From Sanderia malayensis (lineage: Eukaryota > Cnidaria > Scyphozoa > Semaeostomeae > Pelagiidae), in contig RQOL01000810.1 in NCBI GenBank assembly GCA_013076295.1, positions 1-64,000 on the forward strand: DNA of 64,000 bases. The letters are read 5' to 3'. The notes beneath the pieces are model-generated. The model did no database searches and was not told the origin of the DNA. It saw only the letters and a program-made list of their open reading frames with translations. The stretch's first letter is position 1; each line of letters opens with the position of its first letter. This document shows positions 32,693 through 45,456 of this stretch, in pieces. The position numbers and the translations under genes were made by a program.

Positions 32693-33943
32693 GGTTAACT
32701 TGCGAACTGTCACTTTGCTACATTTTTCACAGTAGGTTTGTTTCAGCTTTTCTGCAATGTTTACTCGATCGTTATATTTATATTGTGTTGTGATGATGTT
32801 ACGGACTAACATCAAAAGGATCGTTGCTACAGACTAGCAGCACAAGAATTTCAAAAAGAAAACAAGAGATATCCCTATCTTAAGATTTGCGCTAGATAGT
32901 GCAGATTATTGACTAGCGGGATGAGAGTGATCAGATGGTTGTTTAATGTTAAATTCGATGACATGCAGGGTTCGTATCAATGTATATCCATGTGGGCCAC
33001 CAACATGCCATATCTTCATTGTTTTTCCTTATTTTTGCCTCAATCCATTAGCAAGAGTAAATAAAGCTTGTTGTTTATTTAAAATATGGCGAAATTCATG
33101 AAAATTCATGAAGATATGGCATGTTTTTGTTCTCATATCTTTGTTATTAGGATGAATTTCAAAATTCAAAGTGTTGGAAATTTAGAAAAACTATTGCTCT
33201 TTTGAAAAATTTTTGTTTGAAGCTGTTTTTTGAAACTATTTGTGGCAGCACCTTAAATAAAAACATCACTTTCTCACAGCTCGGCGGGATATTAGCCGCC
33301 ATGACAGACACTTTTGTTGCGTTTTGTTACATTTCTGTGGAACTGTGAACGCATTCATATGCTAATTTCTGCGCATATATTTTCTCGGGTGTTTCGTCAA
33401 ACTCGCGCAGATATTTCTGGCAACCCAAATCAGGATGCTTATTGTTATGGATGTCAAATGCAGCATGCCCATTGGCCGGGCTCTCTGCTCTCTTTTGTGA
33501 CGTTGAAAACGTACTTTACATGACATCCGGTTGAGCGAATGCATTTTAATATTTGCATTGCTGCTTCGCAGCGCGCAAATCAACAAAAGTTGATTTTGTT
33601 AAATGACGCCATTACATCATCGCGTGGGTATGAATGAGGGCTCAATTTGCCAGGCCCAACCAAAGTACAGTAGCTTGGCCAAGCGTGTGTGATAATGTTG
33701 CCCCACAAATTTGTCAAGATTCTACTTGGCTCTTTTAATCAAGGTAATCCAAAATTTGGAGATACAGCTGGGAAACAATGTGTTTGTAATTCTGTGGCTG
33801 CAATTATTTTTTCAACAGTGAAAAATGTTGCTCGTTGGGAGTGGGACAGCATAAGATCTGGACATAGTACTTGATAGAGGCGATGAAATTTATAAAAGTT
33901 TGAACACAGATAAATTTCTTTCTGTACTTGATATTTCAAAATA
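32693..33943. other. no gene recognised
   Basis: AT-rich sequence with short frames only. Confidence 0.4.
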
Positions 33944-34573
33944 CAGGGTGGCCCAGAAAAAAGTAACCCCCCAAGCAAAATAATTCATAGATATTTTTTC
34001 TCAAAAATAAATTCAATCAAATTTATACCAGATGATATTCACTTCAAGTGTATTAACGTGTAGAAATATCTTGACGTTTAGAGCTTCCATCTGGGCACAA
34101 TGAGGCGTTAAATTCGTGACATTCAAAAACCCGCTGTTTTAGCGGGAAATTGACATTTCATCACGTCAGCGAGCAAGCAAAACAAAAATTAACGTAAAGG
34201 AAAATGCCTGCAATATCAGTAGAAGATAAGCATCTTATAAAGAATTTAAGAATAGAAAAAGGATGGGGAAGAAAAAGAATCTTATCAGACTGACATTTTG
34301 AACATCTTATGTGACTGATAGAATGAGTTGTTAAGTTTTTCGTGTTTTATTGCCTCAATATAAAGTTACATGTTTCCAAACAGTGTGTTTTTGGATGCTT
34401 AAGTTTGAGAGTACATTTACTCAGAGATAATAAACTCTACCAGCACAATATTTACACAAAATATCGCATTTAAGTGGAATAACTTGAAGTATGAATTTCA
34501 TGAAATTGCTACTTCAGAAATAATTTTTACGAATTATTTTGTTAGGGGGGTTAATTTTTTCTGGGCCACCCTT
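33944..34573. mobile_element. mariner-type element, deleted
   Basis: Ends CAGGGTGGCCCAGAAAAAAG and the inverse TTTTTTCTGGGCCACCCTT, flanked by TA. Inside, 34204-34290 encodes MPAISVEDKHLIKNLRIEKG followed by WGRKRIL. This resembles the start of the helix-turn-helix DNA-binding region of a mariner-family transposase and is then cut off by a stop. The catalytic domain is absent, so the element depends on a transposase elsewhere. Confidence 0.8.
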
Positions 34574-36452
34574 TATGTTGTTATTCAAAATTCAAAAATA
34601 ACTTTGCACATGCTTTCAAATGTCACAAGAGTACTTTTTGCCCCTCAAAGTTTAGGATTCACTGATCAGGGCTTCCTGCAGCACAGGGATGTTGGCTTGG
34701 GATTTTTGTTTTTTATAAGACAACAAAACAGTAGCTAATTTTTGTTTGTTGAACTTGAACGTGAGACTGGGTTGAATTTCGTTTACCATTTTAACATGAT
34801 TGTAAAGTGTTTTGTATTACTGAATCATGGAGCAATAGAAGAGTATCTTTTTTGTTCAACATTCTTACAAATTTACTGGAAAGTAATGGCTTGTTGTCCA
34901 TTGTTATTTTTCCATTTCAATTCACACAATAGAGTAGGACATATGTAGAACGCAAATCTTAGGATAGTATATCCCTTGTTGATAATTAACATGTTCATCT
35001 GCAAACATTGTATACGTATTAACTTCCATCAAGTTATTAACCATCAACATGGAAGAGCAAAAACTCTTCCTCGGGTGTGGCGCACGTTAAAGTGCCACTA
35101 TAGCTTTTTTTTATTTGCTAAACTATAGATTCGAATTCGCTGATTCGGAATCTGCTTTTACTTTTTTGATCTCATGAGTACTTTTTGAGCTACAAGATGT
35201 TTTCTCTCACACTCTCGTGACACACTTCGAGGACTGGGATCTACCTACTATGACATCATGGTAGGGACCCCGTTTTTGTTCCCGTACTGAAGCAACAAAT
35301 TTGACACTGACCTTCTCAATCTATTGTCCCTTAGGACAATATTGAGTCTGCACGCAGGCTACCCTTACCCAGTTTTACGGAATTCTGTTGAGAAAGTTCT
35401 TTGGAAAACGCATTTGCCTATTTTAGCACAAAAACGAGATTTCAACATGCAATAGAGGCTAAACGCCCCCCCAATTTGCCCGTATAACATCGATACTCGG
35501 AATCAGCGCCCTAAGATTACCCAAATCCACCTAATTTAAATTATTTCCTCGACGGGGGATACTGCCCCATTTTCCGCCTGGTCTACTGTGGCTAAAAGCG
35601 CGATATTTTCCTCACATTATGAGTCTATTTCCGTTCTTTTCAATAGAACACAAAAATTTTGACAAATTTTGAAAAAAATAAAATTTTCATGATTTTGGTG
35701 AAATGTGACGTCAGAATGAACCGAGCTATTGTTCTTCAACTATTGTTCTCTGAGCAAGAGCTGCCCGGCCTGTTGAAACAGTGTCTGGCTAAAATCTTTT
35801 CAAAATGTCGGATTGCGAAAATAGTATAGTTCAAAACAAAGTCCTCTGACAACGAAGGAGAAAGTCTTCTTGAGGATAGCGAAGAAGACGAAGACTATTT
35901 AGTAGTCAGTTCGTATAGTCGAAACTCGCACGAAGGAGAACCTCTCGCAAGAAGACCCAAAGCTGGGTACGGCAGTGATGATAAAGAATCGGGTTGAGAA
36001 GGCCTATATCTCTGAAAGAGCTGGATGCCCGTTTTGAAAATAAAACTTATGTTGATAATTGGTTAGTTCATTTGTTATTTAATAAATTGTTGGCAACTGG
36101 TAAACATTAATTCTATGGAATCATATGAGTTTTGTTCATTGTACTGTTTTGTTTTGTCTTCGGTTGCTACGGTCCAATCCAGGTCTTTAGAAAAGTTTCG
36201 AGACTTACGGAGAAAGGTGAATTTAGTGTTGGTCCAACTCACGCTGTTGGGTTCCCCTACAACACATGATCGACCATGAAATGATTTTTTAATGCTCTTT
36301 ATTAGTATTTGTTTCCCTTTTTTAAGTTGCATATTGACGTGACGTTGTTCAGTCTGCCCGGTTTGTTATTTTGTTGGCCGTGGTACGCAAAGGTGTCTGG
36401 GATTTCGCATCATTCTGACGTCAATTTCTTCAACAGATTTTGTCCAAATTCC
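34574..36452. other. mostly empty; one acidic coding remnant
   Basis: A plus frame 35848-35997 (DNEGESLLEDSEEDEDYLVV... then a basic stretch and TGA) looks like the acidic N-terminus of a transposon-encoded or unknown protein. An ATG shortly upstream (MSDCENS) is out of frame. No domain could be named. The rest shows nothing recognisable. Confidence 0.3.
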
Positions 36453-36640
36453 CTATTCTCACTAAAGGTACATACGTTCAAACGAGAACTACAACTATTT
36501 CACTACTCCTGTGCCCCTGTGGGCACTGTACGCAATAGCCCTGGACCCGACATACCCACACGTGGCTATATAACAGTCGGACAGATAGTTTTTACCCCCT
36601 CTTCAGTCTTCACTAGCTTCAAGCGTGAATATACCGAAAT
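36453..36640 (+). repeat. terminal repeat A1 with TATA box
   Basis: Shares CTATTCTCACTAAAGGTACA through GCGTGAATATACCGAAAT with A2 (44779-44936). GTGGCTATATAACAGTCGGA supplies a TATA box, with a C/T-rich probable start region about 35 bp downstream. Confidence 0.85.
36562..36590 (+). promoter_or_regulatory. TATA-box core promoter in terminal repeat A1
   Basis: GGCTATATAACAGTCGGACA, conserved in the second copy at about 44868, as expected for the element's own promoter. It faces into the body. Confidence 0.55.
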
Positions 36641-36888
36641 TTTTCTTCGGTAATCTCTCGCCGTCGCTGCCCTAGCCTTGATTTTCATGCAGAATGGCTT
36701 CTACCAATAATGCCGCAGAGGCTCAGCCTCCACTCACCGCCAAATGCTGGTGCAATTGAAGCCATGGTACATCCTGTCAGCTCAGAAGTTCAAGCCGATC
36801 CTAGGCGCGATGTGGCCCCAAGAGTTGGCCCTCCAGTGCAGGGAGGGACCGTGAGTTTGTTTTTCGACATTTTCATCCCGTTATTAAG

Positions 36889-38495
36889 TTGGGGATTGCA
36901 TTAATTAGCGTGTGTTATCGGTTACTTCCTGTCCATTTAGTCAATGTACGGTACGGGCAACCCCTATTTGCTACCCGGTTTTATCGTGTGCATTTCCTAT
37001 TCTGCCAACCCCGCGCTTTAGGTGTGTGTTTTACCGTGTTTATCGTTACTTTGTATCCCACGGGTAAATACCCGCCGCCCACTTCGCCACAGTTCTTGCA
37101 TTTTCATGTTTTGCCTGCCCCTACTTCCACATTGTACGTAGCCTCTTTTTGCGCGGTGCTCTGCTCCCCGGCCACGTTGTCGTGTGTTTTTATTTTACTG
37201 CTACCCCTGTTTTTTTTGCCTAGCTACCCACCTCTCATTTGCTCCCCTTTATTTGCTCTAGTATACATTTTTGACACTGGGCTACCCTTTACAGAATGCT
37301 TTAATTTTAAGGGGGTTCCTCGCCTATCGCGCGAAGCTTTTTCCTTGGTACGCTTTCTTTCGGCCCCATGCTATCCTTTCGATTTGTCCTGTTGCCCAAA
37401 AATTTTATACAAATTTGATATCTGATATTTGAACAATTAGCCCATACCATTGCTATTGTATTGTAATCTTTCGCGTCTAATCGATATACCCCTTTCACCG
37501 CTGTAAAAATCGGGGTCAAACTTGCACGAAATAGGTTTTTTCCATATTCATGGCTGACAAGTTGCCATTTCAACATTTTGATGCTATATTTCTACTGTTA
37601 AAAAGCAACAGGTAAAACGAAGGTGCCAGCGATTGTTCTAGTGTTTGTACCTTTCCAAACTGCTTCAAAAACTCGAATACGGTTGTTGGCCATAGAACAT
37701 TTTCAATCTCCTTACTTACGTGCTTGGGTGTATTGCGGACCGAATTGTGAATTTGCTAACTATTGGCATGAGAAGCTTTCGAATGAGCCAGGATACTTTT
37801 TATTATCTGTGCAAAGTTCTTCATGATTACACATTTACGTAAAGCGATCCCAATACCAAATTTATGCCCTTCGTGCGGTTAGGTGTTTATCCAACTGTAT
37901 ACATTTTCGGGGATAAAATAATTTTGATACAGTATGATATAATAGTATGACTAGACTCACACAGATACACCTACGTTACACATGATATTATTTCAGTTTA
38001 AAGGGGTTTCCCGCCTATCGCGCGAAGCTTGTTCCTTGCCACGCTTCATTTCGGCCTCTTGCTATTCTTTGGATTTGTACCTTTGCCTTGCCCAAAAAAT
38101 TTATACGACATTTCACACCGATTGAGCATCTCTGAGCGATTCACCTATATCATTGCCATTGTATTGTAATCCTTCGTGTCTAATCGATGTGCACCTTTCA
38201 CCTCTGTAAAATTTGTGGTTTTATTGCACGTAATAAGTTCTTCCATCGTAATGCATGACCGGTTAACATTTCAGCATTTTTGCTATTGTTTATAACAAAT
38301 AGGCAAAATAAGGTACCATAGATTGTTCTGGTATTTATATCCCTCCCAATTGTCTTCGTAAACGCGAATACCGTTGTTAGCTATAGGGCATTTTCAATCC
38401 CTTTACCTAACGTCTACGCGCTTGGGTGCATTATAGACACAATGGTGAATATTTGCCAACTTTTGGCGCGAAAAGTTTTCAACGACCAAGGCTGT
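36889..38495. repeat. body of the element: about 0.65-kb repeat unit, copies 1 and 2
   Basis: Copy 1 (about 37310-37940) and copy 2 (about 37995-38490) share CGCCTATCGCGCGAAGCTT, ATTGTATTGTAATCYTTCG and GTGCTTGGGTG-like phrases. A third copy sits at 41455-42035 between the two satellite arrays. The 178-codon frame at 36889-37425 is C/T-rich low-complexity sequence, not a gene. Confidence 0.75.
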
Positions 38496-41450
38496 TGGTG
38501 CTGTGATGTCACAGTACGATTAGATTCACAGAGAGACCTGCATTCTGCATTGGCTAAATACGCACGAAGGTGCTGTGATATCATAGTATGATCAGACTCA
38601 CAGAGAGACCTGCATTACCCATGAACTTAATATTATGAAGGTGCTGTGATGTCATAGTAGGATCAGACTCACAGAGAGACCTGCATTACCCATGACCTTA
38701 TTATTATGAAGGTGCTGTGATGTCATAGTATGATCAGACTCGCAGAGAGACCTGCATTACCCATGGTCTTATTATTTATGAAGGTGCTGTGATGTCATAG
38801 TATGATCAGACTCACAGAGAGACCCGCATTACCCATGCCCTTATTATTATGAAGGTGCTGTGACGTCATAGTATGTTCAGACTCACAGAGAGACCTGCAT
38901 TACCCATGACCTTAATATTATGAAGGTGCTGTGATGTCATAGTAGGATCAGACTCGCAGAGAGACCTGCATTACCCATGGTCTTATTATTTATGAAGGTG
39001 CTGTGATGTCATAGTATGATCAGACTCGCAGAGAGACCTGCATTACCCATGGTCTTATTATTTATGAAGGTGCTGTGATGTCATAGTATGATCAGACTCA
39101 CAGAGATACCTGCATTACCCATGACCTTAATATTATGAAGGTGCTGTGATGTCATAGTAGGATCAGACTCGCAGAGAGACCTGCATTACCCATGGTCTTA
39201 TTATTTATGAAGGTGCTGTGATGTCATAGTATGATCAGACTCGCAGAGAGACCTGCATTACCCATGGTCTTATTATTTATGAAGGTGCTGTGATGTCATT
39301 GTATGATCAGACTCACAGAGAGACCCGCATTACCCATGACCTTATTATTATGAAGGTGCTGTGACGTCATAGTATGTTCAGACTCACAGAGAGACCTGCA
39401 CTACCCATGACCTTAATATTATGAAGGTGCTGTGATGTCATAGTAGGATCAGACTCACAGAGAGACCTGCATTACCCATGACCTTATTATTATGAAGGTG
39501 CTGTGATGTCATAGTATGATCAGACTCACAGAGAGACCTGCATTACCCATGACCTTATTATTATGAAGGTGCTATGATGTCATAGCATGATCAGACTCAC
39601 AGAGAGACCTGCATTACCCATGACCTTATTATTATGAAGGTGCTGTGACGCCATAGTATGATCAGACTCGCAGAGAGACCTGCATTACCCATGACCTTAT
39701 TATTATGAAGGTGCTGTGATGTCATAGTATGTTCAGACTCACAGAGAGACCTGCATTACCCATGACCTTAATATTATGAAGGTGCTATGATGTCATAGTA
39801 GGATCAGACTCGCAGAGAGACCTGCATTACCCATGGTCTTATTATTTATGAAGGTGCTGTGATGTCATAGTATGATCAGAGTCGCAGAGAGACCTGCATT
39901 ACCCATGGTCTTATTATTTATGATGGTGCTGTGATGTCATAGTATGATCAGACTCACAGAGATACCTGCATTACCCATGACCTTAATATTATGAAGGTGC
40001 TGTGATGTCGTAGTAGGATCAGACTCGCAGAGAGACCTGCATTACCCATGGTCTTATTATTTATGAAGGTGCTGTGATGTCATAGTATGATCAGACTCGC
40101 AGAGAGACCTGCATTACCCATGGTCTTATTATTTATGAAGGTGCTGTGATGTCATTGTATGATCAGACTCACAGAGAGACCCGCATTACCCATGACCTTA
40201 TTATTATGAAGGTGCTGTGACGTCATAGTATGTTCAGACTCACAGAGAGACCTGCACTACCCATGACCTTAATATTATGAAGGTGCTGTGATGTCATAGT
40301 AGGATCAGACTCACAGAGAGACCTGCATTACCCATGACCTTATTATTATGAAGGTGTTGTGATGTCATAGTATGATCAGACTCACAGAGAGACCTGCATT
40401 ACCCATGACCTTATTATTATGAAGGTGCTGTGATGTCATAGTATGATCAGACTCGCAGAGAGACCTGCATTACCCATGACCTTATTATTATGAAGGTGCT
40501 GTGATGTCATAGTATGTTCAGACTCACAGAGAGACCTGCACTACCCATGACCTTAATATTATGAAGGTGCTGTGATGTCATAGTAGGATCAGACTCACAG
40601 AGAGACCTGCATTACCCATGACCTTATTATTATGAAGGTGTTGTGATGTCATAGCATGATCAGACTCACAGAGAGACCTGCATTACCCATGACCTTATTA
40701 TTATGAAGGTGCTGTGATGTCATAGTAGGATCAGACTCACAGAGAGACCTGCACTACCCATGACCTTAATATTATGAAGGTGCTGTGATGTCATAGTAGG
40801 ATCAGACTCACAGAGAGACCTGCATTACCCATGACCTTATTATTATGAAGGTGCTGTGACGCCATAGTATGATCAGACTCGCAGAGAGACCTGCATTACC
40901 CATGACCTTATTATTATGAAGGTGCTGTGATGTCATAGTATGTTCAGACTCACAGAGAGACCTGCATTACCCATGACCTTATTATTTATGAAGGTGCTGT
41001 GATGGCATAGTATGATCAGACTCACAGAGAGACCTGCATTACCCATGACCTTATTATTATGAAGGTGCTGTGATGTCATAGTATGTTCAGGCTCACAGAG
41101 AGACCTGCATTACCCATGGTCTTATTACTTATGAAGGTGCTGTGATGTCCTGGTATCATCAGACTCACAGAGAGACCGGCATTATCCATGACCTTATTGT
41201 TATGAAGGTGCTGTGATGTCATAATTTGGTCAGACTCACAGAGAGACCTGCATTTACACATGCCGTTATTATTTATGAAGGTGCTGTGATGTCATAGTAT
41301 GTTCAGACTCACAGAGAGACCTGCATTACCCATGGTCTTATTATTTATGAAGGTGCTGTAATGTCATAGTATGATTAGATTCACAGAGAGACCTGCATTG
41401 TGCATTATACATGGCTGAACATTCATGAAGGTGTTGTGATGTAATATTTT
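38496..41450. repeat. 71-bp satellite array, about 41 monomers, with 856-bp higher-order repeat
   Basis: The monomer is about 71-72 bp, starting GAAGGTGCTGTGATGTCATA and containing GACTCACAGAGAGACCTGCA. Variant monomers recur in blocks: the variant TGATGTCATTG at 39294 returns at 40150, and TGACGTCA at 39362 returns at 40218. Both intervals are 856 bp, or twelve monomers. Nearly every monomer has a CRE-like TGATGTCA, and some a perfect TGACGTCA. The minus-strand frames through it are repeat artefacts. Confidence 0.95.
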
Positions 41451-41454
41451 CCTT

Positions 41455-42035
41455 GGCACACATTCTCTCAGCCCCCTTTCGATTTGTCCTTTTGCCCGAA
41501 ATTTGATAGGACATGTCATTCCGATTGAGCATCTCAAAACGACTAGCATATATCATTGCCATTGTATTGTCATCCTTCGTGTCTAATTGATGTGCACCTT
41601 TCACCCCTGTTAAAATTGTTTGTTTAATTTGCACAAAATAGGTCCTCCATATTAATGGCGGGCACGTTGTCATTTCAGCATTTTGCCTGTTGAAAACAAA
41701 CAGGAAAAACGAAGGTACCAAAGATTGTTCTGGTATGTGTATCTTTCCCATTGGCTTCACAAACGCGAATACAGCTGTTGGCCATAGAGCATTTTCAATC
41801 TCTTTATCTACGGCGACGCGCTTGGGTTGTTACAGACCCAACTGTGCATCTGCTAACTATTGCCATGAAAAGTTGAGCCGGAGCAAGGATACCTTTTATT
41901 ATCTGTGCAGTATTCTCCGTGATTAACATTTCCGTTAAACGATCTCAATGTTAAAATTGATGCCCTTCGTGCGGTTAAGCTTTAATCTAAATGTATACAT
42001 TTTCGGGGATGCAATAATTTTGAAATAGTTCTCAA
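41455..42035. repeat. about 0.65-kb repeat unit, copy 3, between satellite arrays
   Basis: Matches copies 1 and 2 (37310-38490) through CCATTGTATTGTCATCCTTC, GGTACCAAAGATTGTTCTGG and GCGCTTGGGT. Confidence 0.75.
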
Positions 42036-42202
42036 GTCATGCGGACTGCCACAGTATGGTGGCAAAAGACGACTAAATGGCTTTTCCAAATTTCAAGCTA
42101 TGGCGTACATATGCCCTTAGTTTTGTCAACCACGCGACACTCATCTTTGATCATTCCCCCCACTCGCATTCATTGAGGGTACAGCATACAAGATAACACA
42201 AA

Positions 42203-43757
42203 GGTGCTGTGATATAATAGCATGATCAGACTCACAGAGAGACCTGCATTACCCATGACCTTATTATTATGAAGGTGCTGTGATGTCATAGTATGATCAG
42301 ACTCGCAGAGAGACCTGCATTACCCATGGTCTTATTATTTATGAAGGTGCTGTGATGTCATAGTATGATCAGACTCACAGAGAGACTTGCATTACGTATG
42401 ACTTAATATTCATGAAGGTGCTGTGATGTTTTAGTATGATTAGACTCACAGAGAGACCTGCACTATACTTGGATTAATATTCTTGAAGTTGCTATGATGT
42501 TATAGTCTAATCCGACTTACAGAGAGACCTGCTTTATGTATGACGTAATATTCACGAAGGTGCTGTGATGTCTTAGTATGATTAGACCCACAGAGAGACC
42601 TACATTACACATGGTTTAATATTTCTTGAAGGTGCTATCATTTCATAGTCTGATCCGACTTAACGAGAGGCCTGCATTATGTTTGACTTATTATTCATGA
42701 AGGTGCTGTAATGTCTTAGCATGATTAGACTCACACAGAGACCTGCATTACACATGGTTAAATATTCTTGCATGTGTTATTATTTCATGCTCTGATCCGA
42801 CTAACATTGCGCCGTGCATTATACATGGCTTAATATTCACGAAGGTGCTGTGATGTCGAAGTATGACCACACTCACAGAGAGACCTGCACTTACCCTTGG
42901 TTCAATTTATTCCCGAATGTGCTGTGATGTCACGGTAGAATCAGACTCACAGAAAGACCTGCACCACACGTGGTCTTTATTTTCGCGAAAGGTACTGTTA
43001 GGCCATGGTCTAACCATTCTCACAGAGAGACCTGCCTTTACCCATGGCTCAATTATTCACGACGGTGATCTAATACCCTAGTATGATTTCAACCCACAGA
43101 GAAACTTGACTTTCCCATGGTTTATTTCGTATACAGATGCTGTGCTGTCAGGGTTCGATTAAACTCACAGAGAGACCTGCTCTACACATGGCCTCGTTCT
43201 CTTGAAAGGATGCTTGCGATGTCACGGCTTCGTCCAGACGCCCAGAGAGACCTGCATTACGCGGGATTTCATTATCTATGAAAGTGCTGGGATGTCCTGG
43301 TAGGATTCGTCGCGCAGAGAGCCATACACTTTACGTGGCTTAACATTCATGACGGTGCAATCATGTCATAATCTGATTCGATTTAAAGGGAGACTTGCAT
43401 TATGTGTGACTTAAATATTCATGAAGGTATTGTGATGTCTTTGCATGATCAGACCCACAGAGAGACATGCATTACACTTGGTTTGTATTCTTGAAGGTGC
43501 TAGGATGTCATAGTCTGATCCGACTTACATAGAGACATTCATTATGCAGCACTTAATATTCATGAAGGTGCTGTGATGGCAAGGATGATAAGACTCACGG
43601 AGAGACCTGCATTATACATGGCTTAATAGTCATGAAGGTACTGTGATGTCATAAGATGACCCGACTTACAGAGAGACCTGCAGTATACATGACTTGGTAT
43701 TCTTGAAGGGGCTGTGGCGTCAAAGTACGATGACAATCTCAGAGAGACCTACCATCT
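42203..43757. repeat. 71-bp satellite array, diverged part
   Basis: About 21 monomers of the same satellite. They are orderly at first and then increasingly diverged to the right, keeping GGTGCTGTGATGTC and AGAGAGACCTGCA. The divergence suggests an older edge that has not been homogenised. Confidence 0.9.
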
Positions 43758-44233
43758 AAATCTAACTCGTTGCCGCGAACTCACTTCGTTTTCAAAATGG
43801 TTTATTCGCATTACTTGAAGAATTATCGCATCTCACCGATTCCGGTTTAGTTACTTTATTTGCTTTATTTTCACTCGTGTCTCCTCTTTCTATTTGGTTA
43901 CTTGCCGAATATTTTACCTCATTGATTTTTATCAATTCTTGCATAGTCTTTCATTTCAACCCTCTACCAGCCACTTGGGGACCCAACTAAGGGTCTTAAT
44001 ACGCGGCTTCACGCTGGTCTGTTCTGAGTGGCTGGATCTGGGGGCCTTCTTTTGGCAGTTTAGCTGTTTTTACTATCATTCTCATTTCCTATTTACGTAG
44101 TCTCTGGCCCTGCCATTCTCCACTCAACTATTGTGCGTTCAAAATAAAAACCGGCCAAGAAAGGAGAAAAGTAATGATGCAATTTTAATGGAAGGCCTGC
44201 AGATCCGGCCACTCAGAGCCCAACATATACACG
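43758..44233. other. no gene recognised
   Basis: Unique-looking sequence between the satellite and the assembly gap. Confidence 0.4.
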
Positions 44234-44333
44234 NNNNNNNNNNNNNNNNNNNNNNNNNNNNNNNNNNNNNNNNNNNNNNNNNNNNNNNNNNNNNNNNNNN
44301 NNNNNNNNNNNNNNNNNNNNNNNNNNNNNNNNN
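44234..44333. other. assembly gap, 100 N
   Basis: Exactly 100 Ns, the conventional size for a gap of unknown length. Sequence, including possible coding parts of the split-repeat element, may be missing here. Confidence 0.99.
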
Positions 44334-44717
44334 TTAACTCATATCATTAAAATCTGAGGGTAATGTGCATTTAACGATTATCGTTAAATTCTGCTGCGAG
44401 TATGGTTTGCAGAGCCAGTTAGTTAGCTTCAACCACATCAGGCCAGGTGTGGTCTGATCATCATCATCCAGGCTCTCTGCTTGCTGCGGAAACCTCTTCG
44501 AGTGCCTCCTAGATTGGCTCCGAGTTCAGAACCTTGATCTCATTGGCGGGTTTCACACCCCTACTCCCTTCTCAATCTCATTCCGCTACCTTTCAATTCC
44601 TTGGGTTTTTCTGAGTATTGGATAGTACAGGCACTATGCAGCAAATTGGATGTATTCTTCCTAAGTATTTTCTACAAGTACATTTGGGTTATCGGCTTTC
44701 AGACTATAGCCGACGTA

Positions 44718-44783
44718 GCACTCTCCATATCTTAACCAGTTTGAGAGTAGAACAATGGGATTAAGTGAGAATAGGTTACTATT
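44718..44783 (+). repeat. terminal repeat B1
   Basis: GCACTCTCCATATCTTAACC through ATAGGTTACTATT, repeated at 45005-45070. It abuts A2. Confidence 0.85.
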
Positions 44784-44936
44784 CTCACTAAAGGTACATA
44801 CGTTCAAACGAGAACTACAACTATTTCACTACTCCTGTGACCCGACATACCCACGTGTGGCTATATAACAGTCGGACAGATAGTTTTTACCCCCTCTTCA
44901 GTCTTCACTAGCTTCAAGCGTGAATATACCGAAATT
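44779..44936 (+). repeat. terminal repeat A2
   Basis: Direct repeat of A1 (36453-36640) lacking 31 bp after CTCCTGTG; it retains the TATA box. Confidence 0.85.
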
Positions 44937-45004
44937 GACCCACCCACCTCCCGCAGCGACGGCACTGTAGCCAATTCTTCTTCTCTCAAACAGCGAGCCT
45001 CCTC

Positions 45005-45070
45005 GCACTCTCCACATCTTAGCCAGTTTGAGAGTAGAACAATGGGATTAAGTGAGAATAGGTTACTATT
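45005..45070 (+). repeat. terminal repeat B2, right end of the element
   Basis: Direct repeat of B1 with CACATCTTAGCC in place of CATATCTTAACC. Confidence 0.85.
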
Positions 45071-45456
45071 TTGACAATGAATAACTCAAAAGCTACAAAA
45101 TATTTTAAAATTCTATCTGCGGCATATTGATAAGCATGTTGAATTCTATACTTTTCAGAAAAAAAAACTGTATGTAATTTTACGCTGCATGAGCCCTTTA
45201 AATTCAACCACCAAAATTTTAGTGATATTGACATTTAAAGTAATAAACAAGTTCGTTATTTTTCAGAAAATATAGCATAAGATATGTTGATTCCGGCATA
45301 GCCTCTGATGATGATCACTGGAATTTGCGATTGAATATATAGTTTTTAATTTTGATTTAATATTAAATCAAACATGTGGAAGCTTCTCGTATTACTTTTT
45401 GCAGTAGCATAAAATACTTTCTCGTTGAATTTATGACGATATTCTGCCTTTGCGTT

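Larger units (their letters stand above)
36453..45070 (+). mobile_element. split-direct-repeat (PAT/Ngaro-like) element carrying satellite arrays
   Basis: Terminal sequences occur in the order A1 (36453-36640), body, B1 (44718-44783), A2 (44779-44936), B2 (45005-45070). A1 and A2 are near-identical except for a 31-bp segment present only in A1. B1 and B2 differ by a few bases. This A1-B1A2-B2 arrangement is diagnostic of PAT and Ngaro tyrosine-recombinase retroelements. After A1 an ATG at 36693 starts MASTNNAAEAQPPLT, then the frame breaks; a shifted frame continues proline-rich, gag-like. No RT or recombinase was found: the body is repeats plus a 100-N gap. The extent and identity are inferred. 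Confidence 0.55.

Noticed and set aside
24904..32815. Conserved-looking 91-codon ORF shared by both TTAA elements (32390-32665 and 56381-56656)
   Set aside because: Its 3' half is the terminal inverted repeat; sharing reflects recent copying, not proven coding.
36889..37425. 178-codon ORF with hydrophobic composition
   Set aside because: C/T-rich low-complexity DNA that belongs to the repeated 0.65-kb unit region; the related copy at 38 kb does not keep it open.
38496..43757. CRISPR-like regular array
   Set aside because: There are no unique spacers; the whole 71-bp unit repeats, so it is a satellite in a eukaryotic genome.
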